DNA of 64,000 nt, from contig LNFB01000316.1 of assembly GCA_001464385.1 (NCBI GenBank), positions 1 through 64,000 on the forward strand, in the 5' to 3' direction. The position numbers and the translations under genes are program-made. This stretch comes from Deltaproteobacteria bacterium Ga0077550 (GTDB taxonomy: Bacteria > Myxococcota_A > Polyangia > Nannocystales > Nannocystaceae). Shown here one piece after another: positions 56,457 through 64,000 of the stretch. The stretch's first letter is position 1, and each line of letters begins with the position of its first letter. The notes below the pieces were generated by a model. It ran no database searches, was not told the DNA's origin, and worked only from the letters and a program-made list of their open reading frames with translations.

Positions 56457-57584
56457 ATGCCGCCCGGGTCCCGCCAGATCGAGATGACGTGGCGCTGCTC
56501 GAGCTGCAGCCACCAGAACCTCGGGCGGCACACGGTGTGTCAGCAGTGCGGCAATCCCAAGGACGCCTCCGAGAAGTACGAGATGCCGGGGGACACGGCG
56601 GCGGCGCCGAGCGTGCAGGAGCCCGAGCTGGTGCGGATGGCGACGGCGGGGCCGAACTGGCGCTGTGCATATTGCGGCAGCAACCAACGCAAGCTCGACG
56701 ACTCGTGCGCGCAGTGTGGCGCGGCGCCCGAGCAGCCGCGACCGAAGCGACCGGAGCCGCGCAAGCCACCGCCGGTGTGGTGGTTGCGCCTACGCACGTG
56801 GATCGTGCGGCACCCGTACGTCACCGGGGCGATCGGCCTAGCGATCGTGGTGCTGTCGATCTACCTGTGGGTCAACCGTACCCGCAACTTCGACGCGCAG
56901 GTGCTCGCGGTGAAGTGGCAGCAGGACATCATCGTCGAGCGCTACATGATCTGGGATCGCGAGGGCTGGCGGCAGGACCTCGTGGCCTCGGCGTTCGAGG
57001 TGCAGTCGCTGGGCCAGGCGATCCACCACTACGAGCAGGTGCTCGACGGCTACGACACGCAGCACTACACCGAGCAGGTGGCGTGCGGCGAGGACTGCCG
57101 CGACGTGCCCGAGCGCTGCACCGAGAGCTGCTCGGCCAATGACAACGGCTTCGCGACGTGCCGCACCACGTGCACCGGCGGCGGACGATCGTGCACGACG
57201 CGGTACTGCACCGAGTCGCGGACGCGTCAGGTGCCGCGGTACCGGCAAGAGCCGCGCTACGCCGAGAAGGTCCGCTATCGCATCTGGGACTGGGGCCACC
57301 ACCGCACGGTGCCGGCGTCGGGCACGTCGACCGACGATCTGCGCTGGCCGATCGAAGAGGCCAAGGTCGGCCTGTCGCTCACCCAGGGCGAGCAGGAGCG
57401 CGAGCGTCGGGAGGGGCACTACTTCGTGACGCTCGGTTATGACGACGACGAGCGCGTCGAGGTCGAGGTCGCACCCGAGGCGTTCACGGGCTTCGGCGTG
57501 GGCACGTCGCACCAGCTCACCCTGCAGGGCAGCAATGTCGCCACCGATGGCGTCCCCGTGACGCGCGTCGGCGACGAGCGGTAG
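56457..57584 (+). CDS. Membrane protein with two RanBP2-type zinc ribbons
   Basis: A 375-residue protein. Two N-terminal zinc modules: WRCSSCSHQNLGRHTVCQQC (about 12-31) and WRCAYCGSNQRKLDDSCAQC (about 68-87), both W-x-C-x2-C-x(n)-C-x2-C. A transmembrane helix at about 120-141 (YVTGAIGLAIVVLSIYLWVN) follows a Pro/Arg linker. The outer part has a Tyr/Trp-rich region and an unusual Cys cluster (ACGEDCRDVPERCTESCSAN, then CRTTCTGGG and CTTRYC) of ten cysteines. The end is beta-rich. The zinc fingers would be cytoplasmic. The function is unknown. Confidence 0.75.
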   Translation: MPPGSRQIEMTWRCSSCSHQNLGRHTVCQQCGNPKDASEKYEMPGDTAAAPSVQEPELVRMATAGPNWRCAYCGSNQRKLDDSCAQCGAAPEQPRPKRPEPRKPPPVWWLRLRTWIVRHPYVTGAIGLAIVVLSIYLWVNRTRNFDAQVLAVKWQQDIIVERYMIWDREGWRQDLVASAFEVQSLGQAIHHYEQVLDGYDTQHYTEQVACGEDCRDVPERCTESCSANDNGFATCRTTCTGGGRSCTTRYCTESRTRQVPRYRQEPRYAEKVRYRIWDWGHHRTVPASGTSTDDLRWPIEEAKVGLSLTQGEQERERREGHYFVTLGYDDDERVEVEVAPEAFTGFGVGTSHQLTLQGSNVATDGVPVTRVGDER

Positions 57585-57680
57585 CGTCGCTGCGATCCTG
57601 CGGGTCTCGTCGGGCTCGGCGCTTGCACCACCGGCTGGTCTCCCCTTCGGCGTCTCCTCGCCGATCGGGTCGCAGCACCC

Positions 57681-59831
57681 ATGCCCGAGCCCACCATCTT
57701 CTGGACGCCACCATCGCCGCGCGCGGTCGTGACGGAACCGCACGGGCCGTGGAGCGCAGGCGAGTCGGAGGCGCACGGTGTGCTGGCGGTGCGGCGCGAG
57801 GCCTCGCCGGTGCGACTGCTGCCGGGCGCGTTGGTCCCCGGCACGCGCTATCGCCTGCGCCGTTGGCTCGGCGACGGCGGCATGGGCGTGGTGTACGAGG
57901 CCGAGCACGTCGAGCTCGAGCGACCGGTCGCGCTCAAGATCCTCCGTGCGCAGATCGCCGAACACGAGGACGCGCGCGAGCGCTTCCGCAAGGAGGCCCG
58001 CACCACGACGCGCATCATCTCGCCCCATGTCGTGCAGGTGCTCGACTTCGGGCTGCTGCCGGACGGGCGGGTGTTCTACGCGATGGAACTGCTCGATGGT
58101 CGCCCGCTGTCGGCGGAGATCAGCGACGGTCCGATCGCGCCGGCCCGCGCGATCGGCCTGCTCCGGCAGATCTGCGCGGGCCTTGCCGCCGCACACCGCA
58201 CCGGCGTCATCCACCGCGACGTCAAGCCCGACAACACGATGCTCGTCGAGGATCGGAGCGGTCGCGCGTGCGTCAAGCTGCTCGACTTCGGGATCTCGAG
58301 CTCGGTCACCGACCCGAACGCTCGACGCGCCAGCGGCACGCCCGACTACATGGCGCCCGAGCAGATCGAGGGCAAGCCGTTCGACGTGCGGCTCGACGTC
58401 TACGCGCTCGGGTGCACCGCGTACGAGATGCTGACCGGGGCGCCGCCGTTTCGTCGGGCCTCGACGATCGAGCTGATCCAGGCCCACCTCGAGGACACGC
58501 CCAGCGCCCCGAGTCGCGGAGACGATCCGTTCGCGATTCCACCGGCGTTGGCGGCGGTCGTCATGCGCTGCCTCGCGAAGGAACCTGCGGATCGCTTCGC
58601 GTCGATGGAGGAGCTCGAGGCTGCCCTGTGCGAGGCGCAGATCGACGCGGGGCTGCAGACCGACTGGGACGACCTCCCGCTGCCCGAGATCGCCCCGGAG
58701 GCGCGCGCCAGGCTGGCTGCCCGCATGCCGCAGGCCCGGTCGCCGCGGATCGCCCGTCGTCGGTGGATCGCGGGGGCGACCGCGGTGGCTGCGGCGATCG
58801 TCGCGGGACTGTGGCTGTCGTCGCCCCGCGTCGACGCCTCCGATCACGCCCGCGTCGAGCGCCTCGTGGCCATGACACGCGCGGCCGCGGAGCGCGGGAT
58901 CTACGTCTATCCGCCGCCGGGCGAGCCGACGGAGACCGCGTATATCTCCGTCATCACGCTCGAGCACATCGAGGGCCCCGCGGCTGCGGCGGCCGACGAG
59001 CAGGCGGCCGCGCTGCGCCGGAGCCTCGCTGCCGAGCTGGTCGCGCTCGGCGACGGCTACTGGGACGACGCCGACGCCCGCGCCTACGCCCGCGACTACT
59101 ACGCGCAGGCGGTGCTCTTCGATCCCGGCAGCGAGCATGCGCGCGAGCGGGCTGGGTTCACCCGCGGTGAGCTCACCGAGCTGCGCGCGCGCGCCGAGGC
59201 CCAAGACTTCACCGAGCCCGAGCTCGTCGCGACAGCGCCGTTGATCGCGCTGGCGCTGGTCGAGCCGGACCAGCGCGGTGACAAGGTCTCCGAGCTCGCG
59301 CGGGCCGAGACGCCGCGCGCATCGTCGAAGGCGACGCGGCCGACCGTGACGCCGACGCGGCGCACCGCGCCCGCATCGACGCAGCGCATCGCGCCCCGCG
59401 TGGCGGACGACGACGCGCACGTGGCGGTTCGGGCCCCGGGTGCGATCGCGGATCGCGAGGCGACGTCGCCGAGCGAGCGGACCAGCCTCCGCCGGACGCT
59501 GCGCAAGGCTCAGGGCGCCGTCGCGTCGGGCGACCTCGACACGGCGCAGCGCCTGTTCGATCAGGTCCTCGCCCAGGACCCCGATCAGTCCGCCGCGCTG
59601 CGTGGGCTCGCCGAGATCAACCTCGCGCGCGGCAAGCACGACCGCGCCGTGCACTACGCCCGCAGGGCCACGCAGCTCGATCCCGAGGACGGCCTCGCGT
59701 TCGTACGGCTCGGCGACGGGCACCGCGGGCTGAACCACCGCCTCGCGGCCCGCCGCGCCTACGCGCGCGCCGAGGTGCTCGGTCGCCCCGAGGCGGCGCC
59801 GCGGCTGCGCGAGCTCGACGCGGGGCGGTGA
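57681..59831 (+). CDS. Hanks-type Ser/Thr protein kinase, YPP/YW-module type
   Basis: A 716-residue protein. The kinase domain (about 55-320) has GDGGMGVVYEAEHVELERPV, HRDVKPDN, DFGISS, GTPDYMAPEQ. The transmembrane helix is at about 360-380 (IAGATAVAAAIVAGLWLSSP). The outer part repeats the module of the 41588 kinase: ERGIYVYPPPGEPTETAYIS ... GDGYWDDADARAYARDYYAQ, then EHARERAGFTRGELTEL, a Thr/Ala/Pro linker and TPR units (DQVLAQDPDQSAALRGLAEI). The two kinases are clear paralogs outside the catalytic domain as well. It converges on the sialidase-like gene with a 20-nt gap. Confidence 0.9.
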   Translation: MPEPTIFWTPPSPRAVVTEPHGPWSAGESEAHGVLAVRREASPVRLLPGALVPGTRYRLRRWLGDGGMGVVYEAEHVELERPVALKILRAQIAEHEDARERFRKEARTTTRIISPHVVQVLDFGLLPDGRVFYAMELLDGRPLSAEISDGPIAPARAIGLLRQICAGLAAAHRTGVIHRDVKPDNTMLVEDRSGRACVKLLDFGISSSVTDPNARRASGTPDYMAPEQIEGKPFDVRLDVYALGCTAYEMLTGAPPFRRASTIELIQAHLEDTPSAPSRGDDPFAIPPALAAVVMRCLAKEPADRFASMEELEAALCEAQIDAGLQTDWDDLPLPEIAPEARARLAARMPQARSPRIARRRWIAGATAVAAAIVAGLWLSSPRVDASDHARVERLVAMTRAAAERGIYVYPPPGEPTETAYISVITLEHIEGPAAAAADEQAAALRRSLAAELVALGDGYWDDADARAYARDYYAQAVLFDPGSEHARERAGFTRGELTELRARAEAQDFTEPELVATAPLIALALVEPDQRGDKVSELARAETPRASSKATRPTVTPTRRTAPASTQRIAPRVADDDAHVAVRAPGAIADREATSPSERTSLRRTLRKAQGAVASGDLDTAQRLFDQVLAQDPDQSAALRGLAEINLARGKHDRAVHYARRATQLDPEDGLAFVRLGDGHRGLNHRLAARRAYARAEVLGRPEAAPRLRELDAGR

Positions 59832-59851
59832 TCGAACGGACCCGCGTCCCA

Positions 59852-62551
59852 CTACGGCGTGGGGCGCGAGCGGATGCGGACCAGGTCGAGATCGCCGACG
59901 AACCCACGCGCGCCGTCGGCGAACGCGCCAAGGCACACCGCCTCGTCGTTCTTCACCACGCCGCCGACGGGCCAGGCGCTCGTCACCGCCGCGGTGTCGT
60001 CGAGGGTCAACACGAGCGTCTCGGCCGATGCGTCGCGCGACACGACGACGCGGTGCCACGCCCCATCGCTCACCGAGGCCTCGGACTCCACGCCGACGTT
60101 GCTGCAGGCCGTCAGCCCGTCGCACGCGCCCGGCACGACGCCGCAGTTGACCGTGGGTGCCTCGCAGGCCGCGGCGAAGAAGCGGACGCGGCCGTCCTCG
60201 ACGCGCAACCACCACGCAGGCTCGGTGCCGGTCCGCGTTTTCCCGATCAGCACGCCCGAGTCCGCGCTGCCGCCCCCGTCGTGGCCCTCGGTGCGGAACA
60301 CGACTTCGATGGTGAACGAGTCGCGCGCGCCGAAGTCGAGCGCGCTGTGCAGGTCGTTCTCCCCGAGGCACGCGCGCGCGTCGCCGTCGAGGTGGATCGC
60401 CGTCGAAGCCGCGCGACCGTCGGCCACCGACACGGGCCCGTGGGACTCCAGCGCGAGCGCGAACGGCCCGCCGTCGCCGAGGGCAAGCTCGGTGTCGCTG
60501 TCCTCGAACGACCAGCTCGCGAGCGTCGCGTCGTCCAGCGGTTGCACCGCGGCGCGCAGGAAGTCGATGCGCCCGTAGAAGCCCCCCGCGTCGGCGCCCG
60601 CCTCGAACAGTACTCCGACGTGGTCGTCGTCGATCGCGACCACGTCGGAGTACGCCGCCCAGTCGCCGGCCAGGCGCACGCCGTCGATCCAGCTCGCGCC
60701 GTCGTCGTGGCTCACCCACAGCCGCAGATCGTGGCGACGGCCGACGTTCGTGCCGTGTTCTCCGGCCGGCAGCGAGAACAGCAGTCGCCGGGTGTCACCG
60801 TGGCGGTCGCTGCCCGGCCACGCCAGCAGCGTGCCGTGCACGACCGGCCCACGGAAGGTCGCGACGCGCGTGAAGGCCGGGTCGCTCGACCACGCGTCGT
60901 CGACGCCCAGGATCGCCTCGCCGCGGAGCCCCGCGGCGACCTCGGCGGCGGTCTGATCCTCGGCGGCGAGCTGGTGCCGCGTGTTGACGAGCACGCGACC
61001 GTCCGCCAGCTCGGCGGCGCTGCTCTCGTTGACGTTGACGTCGCTGTCGGTCTCGCTGACGACGATCGTCCACGAGCTGCCGCCGTCGTCCGAGCGCAGG
61101 ATGTGGCCGCCGCGCTTGCCGTCGCCGCTGCGCCGATGCATGGCCGGGACCAGCAGGGATCCCGCGTGCGGGCCTGTCTCGAGCTGGATGCCGTGCGAGG
61201 GCCCGATGAGCAGGCTCGATCCCGACGGATCGACGACCTGGTCGGTGACGTCGATTGGCGCGCCGAACGACAGCCCGTCGTCGTCGCTGACGCGGATCTC
61301 GACCCGCGAGCTGCCGGGCACGCCCTCGCATGCGCAGCTCGCCGGGCTCGGATCGCACCCGGGGTCCAGCAGCTGGGTGGTCGACATCAGCACCACGCGA
61401 TCGGCGGGCGCGTCGACGAACGGGATCGGGTTCCACACCCGGTTCACCCCGGGGTCGAGCAGGGTCTCGGGGTCCGTCCACGTGGCGCCGCCGTCCTCGG
61501 AGCGGGCGATCAGCAGATCGATGTCGCCGATGTCGCACTCGCCGTGCACGCGGCCCTCGGCGAACGCGAGCAGCGTCCCGCCGGGCGTCACCACCACGGC
61601 GGGGATCCGCACGTTCGCGTAGGTGCCACCGCCGGGGCGGGGCACGCCGCCGGCCTCGAACACGGTCGTCGTCGCGCGCCGCGGCCCGGGCACGTGCGGC
61701 ACCGGGGGCACGCGGAGGAACCCGACGTCGTCGAGCTCGCCGTCGAAGCCGCGCGCGCCGTCGGGATCGGCGCCCGCGAGGATCGGATCGCCGCCGGCGA
61801 TCGTGCCGAGCGCCGCCGTCGCGGCGATGCGGACCTCGTGCGTGCCGTCGACGGCGAGGACGATCTCGCCCGGGTCGCGGACGAACGCCACCGTCGCGCG
61901 GTGCCAGACGCCGTCGTCGACGCGGTGCTCCGTCACGCCGTCGAGCACCTGCGCGCCGTCGTCGAGGTGCAGCGAGAGGTGACCGTCCACGATCCCGATC
62001 CACCAGCCCGGCCCGTCGCCTGCGCCGCGCGCCAGCAGCGTGCCTGCGCCCGCGGCCCCGCCGTTTCCGTGGACATCGGTGCGGAACGTGACCTCGACGC
62101 GCAGCGCGTCCGGATCGAGCAGGTCCGCGGCGTGGACCTCCGGCTCGCCCTCGAGTCGCACGTGCGCGCCGTCGCCGTGGAACCGCAGCGCGGTCGTGCC
62201 GGGCCGGATGCCCTCGACGTAGCGCAGGCCCGGGCTCGCGGTGCCCGAGAGGCCACCGCCGTCGGCGTCCTCGATCGCGCCGGGCTCGGTGGCCGCGTCG
62301 GTACCGAGCGCCGCGCCTTCGAACGTCCATCGCCAGCCGTCCGCGCGCGCGGGCGCATCGCCGGTGTCATCGACGGTCGCGGTGGTCTCGTCGATCGCAC
62401 CCGTGGCGGTGCCGTCGATCGTGCCCCCGCCGGCGCTGGACGTCGCGTTGCCACCGGTGTCTGCGGAGGTGCCGGTCGTCCGAGCGTCGTCGTTGCACGC
62501 GAGCATCAGGCCGGCGAGGGTCGAGGCGATCGCGATCCGAGTCGTCGTCAT
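59852..62551 (-). CDS. Sialidase-like lipoprotein flanked by two LamG domains
   Basis: An 899-residue protein. MTTTRIAIASTLAGLMLAC is a lipoprotein signal. After a Thr/Gly/Asp linker comes a LamG domain (about 65-240: GLRYVEGIRPGTTALRFHGD, HRATVAFVRDPGEIVLAVDG). The sialidase-type six-blade propeller (about 265-660) starts with NVRIPAVVVTPGGTLLAFAE (the RIP motif) and holds Asp-boxes SEDGGATWTD, SDDGGSSWT and SHDDGASW. A second LamG domain ends the protein. It is probably a surface exo-alpha-sialidase or related glycosidase with two glycan-binding modules. The catalytic Tyr/Glu pair could not be verified by eye. Confidence 0.87.
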   Translation of the reverse strand: MTTTRIAIASTLAGLMLACNDDARTTGTSADTGGNATSSAGGGTIDGTATGAIDETTATVDDTGDAPARADGWRWTFEGAALGTDAATEPGAIEDADGGGLSGTASPGLRYVEGIRPGTTALRFHGDGAHVRLEGEPEVHAADLLDPDALRVEVTFRTDVHGNGGAAGAGTLLARGAGDGPGWWIGIVDGHLSLHLDDGAQVLDGVTEHRVDDGVWHRATVAFVRDPGEIVLAVDGTHEVRIAATAALGTIAGGDPILAGADPDGARGFDGELDDVGFLRVPPVPHVPGPRRATTTVFEAGGVPRPGGGTYANVRIPAVVVTPGGTLLAFAEGRVHGECDIGDIDLLIARSEDGGATWTDPETLLDPGVNRVWNPIPFVDAPADRVVLMSTTQLLDPGCDPSPASCACEGVPGSSRVEIRVSDDDGLSFGAPIDVTDQVVDPSGSSLLIGPSHGIQLETGPHAGSLLVPAMHRRSGDGKRGGHILRSDDGGSSWTIVVSETDSDVNVNESSAAELADGRVLVNTRHQLAAEDQTAAEVAAGLRGEAILGVDDAWSSDPAFTRVATFRGPVVHGTLLAWPGSDRHGDTRRLLFSLPAGEHGTNVGRRHDLRLWVSHDDGASWIDGVRLAGDWAAYSDVVAIDDDHVGVLFEAGADAGGFYGRIDFLRAAVQPLDDATLASWSFEDSDTELALGDGGPFALALESHGPVSVADGRAASTAIHLDGDARACLGENDLHSALDFGARDSFTIEVVFRTEGHDGGGSADSGVLIGKTRTGTEPAWWLRVEDGRVRFFAAACEAPTVNCGVVPGACDGLTACSNVGVESEASVSDGAWHRVVVSRDASAETLVLTLDDTAAVTSAWPVGGVVKNDEAVCLGAFADGARGFVGDLDLVRIRSRPTP

Positions 62552-62729
62552 CGGCGTCGAGGATGACAGCTCGGATCGCGGGCCACCGCCTTCGGTGGCG
62601 GCCCGCGGGCGACCGATCGGTGCGCGGACCGACGAACGCCGTAGAGCGAAGCGCGTACGCGCGGAACTCGAGCGGGCGAAAAGTATGGGAAGCACGTTGC
62701 AACGCGGCTCACCCGCGCGCCCGAGGCGT

Positions 62730-64000
62730 TCAGATCTCGACGTCCCACGTCGCCGCGGCTGCGTCGAACACCCCTTCGAGCAGCGTGCCCCACAGCGCCT
62801 CGCGCACGCAGTCCTCGGTGGCGGCGTCGCCGTCGACGCGAACGGTGGTGATGTCGACGATCTCCGCGAAGGTGGTCTCGAGGGCCGCGCGGGCCTTGGG
62901 ACCGGCGCCGCAGGCCTGACGCGCGGCGTCGAGGTGCGCGCGCAGCAGGGCGAGACGATCGGGCACGGAGCCGCGGCGGCCGAAGCCGATGGTGCTGCTG
63001 CTCGCGCCGCCGCCGCCCGAGCCGAAGCCCGACAGCCCGAGGCCCTCGCCCTCCTCGAGGCCCTCGGTCGACGGGCGCACGCCGGGCTCGATCGCGAGGT
63101 AGCTCGTCACCGGCGACACGGCGTGGCCGCGCACGGCGAGGACCATCATCTCGGCCTCGCTGAGCGACGCGGTGAGGTCGGTCCCGAAGGCGAGGGCCGA
63201 CCACCGCTCGGCCTCGTCGGCGTTCGGCAGCAGGACCTTGCGCACCGGGGTGGCCCAGCGCAGGCCGGTCATGACGACGTGACGGACGCTGCGATCGGCG
63301 AGGAGCAGCGCCGACGTGCCCGATCCCTCGTCGAGGATCTCGGGCGCGCCGAGGCTCGCGGCGTCGATCCCCGGCGCGTCGATCCGGAGGTGGTGGACGC
63401 GGACCGGTCGCGCGAGCTCCTCGAAGGTGTTGACCTGCCGCGGGATGTCGGCGCTGCCGACCTCGACCTGGGCGGTCCACAGCACGCCACCGGTGCCGCG
63501 GGGCACGACGCTCCACGGGTCGTCCTCCCCGACGCGCTCGAGCTCGGTCTCGCCGACGGTCGTGTCGACGACGTGCACCAGCGCGCCGGTGCGTCGCGCG
63601 AGGGCCTCGATGCGCGCGACCGGCAGCGACCTCCGCATCTGACGATCGGTGAGCACGACGACGCGCCGCGCACGGCCCGGCTTGCCGCCGTCGAGCAGCG
63701 CCTCGGCGTGGGCGAGCGCGCCGTCGAGGTGGCTGCCGTTGCGTCCGACGAGCGTCGTGTGCTCGAGCAGCGCGACCGTCTCGCCCACCGGGACGAGCCC
63801 ACCGGAGAGATCCTCGGTTCGGCGATCGAACGCGACCACGGCGGCGCGCGCGTCGAGCCCGGGGCGCTCGAAGTGTGTCAGGTAGCTCCGGGCCAGCGTG
63901 ACCTCGGCGGAGAGATCCTCGTCGTCGAGCGATCGACTGCGATCGATCAGCACGACGACGTCGGCGTTGCGCGGCACCTGGGAGATCGTCGGCGCGGCCT
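62730..64000 (-). CDS. VWA-domain protein, truncated by the window edge
   Basis: The frame is open through the right edge (AAPTISQVPRNADVVVLIDR is the first visible part), so the true start lies outside. The VWA domain begins immediately, with the MIDAS motif in LIDRSRS (DxSxS) and a later VVVLTDRQMRRSL. A beta-rich region follows (VRVHHLRIDAPGIDAASLGA), then a Gly-rich segment with GFGSGGGGASSST and a C-terminal helical part containing two cysteines. The position of the VWA domain suggests a preceding VIT domain or signal peptide outside the window. It is likely a surface or periplasmic metal-dependent adhesion protein. Confidence 0.75.
   Translation of the reverse strand, partial: AAPTISQVPRNADVVVLIDRSRSLDDEDLSAEVTLARSYLTHFERPGLDARAAVVAFDRRTEDLSGGLVPVGETVALLEHTTLVGRNGSHLDGALAHAEALLDGGKPGRARRVVVLTDRQMRRSLPVARIEALARRTGALVHVVDTTVGETELERVGEDDPWSVVPRGTGGVLWTAQVEVGSADIPRQVNTFEELARPVRVHHLRIDAPGIDAASLGAPEILDEGSGTSALLLADRSVRHVVMTGLRWATPVRKVLLPNADEAERWSALAFGTDLTASLSEAEMMVLAVRGHAVSPVTSYLAIEPGVRPSTEGLEEGEGLGLSGFGSGGGGASSSTIGFGRRGSVPDRLALLRAHLDAARQACGAGPKARAALETTFAEIVDITTVRVDGDAATEDCVREALWGTLLEGVFDAAAATWDVEI

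Noticed and set aside
56838-60719. A 1293-codon open frame on the minus strand
   Set aside because: It is antisense to the zinc-ribbon protein and the kinase at 57681, with no motif. The sialidase-like gene uses a different frame.

Overview
The window is 64 kb of very GC-rich, gene-dense DNA with strong third-position G/C bias and no rRNA, tRNA, CRISPR array or insertion sequence that I can see. Gene content points to a Myxococcota chromosome, most likely of the Nannocystaceae type. The signs are many lipoproteins whose lipobox is followed by a Ser/Thr/Gly/Asp-rich linker, four large membrane-anchored Hanks-type Ser/Thr kinases with TPR tails, several ECF sigma factors, two sigma-54 enhancer-binding proteins, MYXO-CTERM-like tails, and paired DUF1592-type/DUF1552 genes. 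The species assignment is inference from this style; no marker gene is present.

Layout. 1-893 (minus): a truncated lipoprotein and a small membrane protein. 1032-4831 (plus): an overlapping unit with an envelope protein, ECF sigma factor, anti-sigma-like membrane protein and large lipoprotein. 4859-14069: a haem-motif secreted protein, DUF4328 membrane protein, lone DUF1552 protein diverging from an ECF sigma, a DUF1963-like protein with a GGDDE repeat, lipoproteins, and an AAA ATPase that appears frameshifted. 14036-17778 (minus): lipoproteins, a GDYXXLXY/DUF2157 membrane pair and a START-like protein. 17920-21208 (plus): a sulfur module of TSUP transporter, sigma-54 activator, persulfide dioxygenase and rhodanese. 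21233-28128 (minus): an R-body (Reb) locus. 28296-32510 (plus): ECF sigma, Ser/Thr kinase and a small secreted protein. 32622-41552: a Cys-rich haem-motif lipoprotein diverging from two tandem DUF1592-type/DUF1552 pairs. 41588-64000: three more kinases, an FHA-LuxR regulator, LytM and MepA-type peptidoglycan hydrolases, a cytochrome P450, a zinc-ribbon membrane protein, a LamG-sialidase-LamG lipoprotein and a truncated VWA protein.

The most interesting system is the Reb locus. Five small RebB-family proteins are encoded collinearly with a DUF1906 glycoside-hydrolase-like protein, three unfamiliar small proteins and a subtilisin-like protease, none with an evident Sec signal. A sigma-54 activator lies directly upstream on the same strand, and a near-consensus -24/-12 promoter precedes the first gene. 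This looks like a regulated intracellular R-body with enzymatic partners.

The sulfur module has the same regulatory style. Its two output genes each carry a GG-N10-GC promoter exactly 15 nt before the start codon and share a direct-repeat upstream site. All three sigma-54 promoters in the window would give nearly leaderless transcripts.
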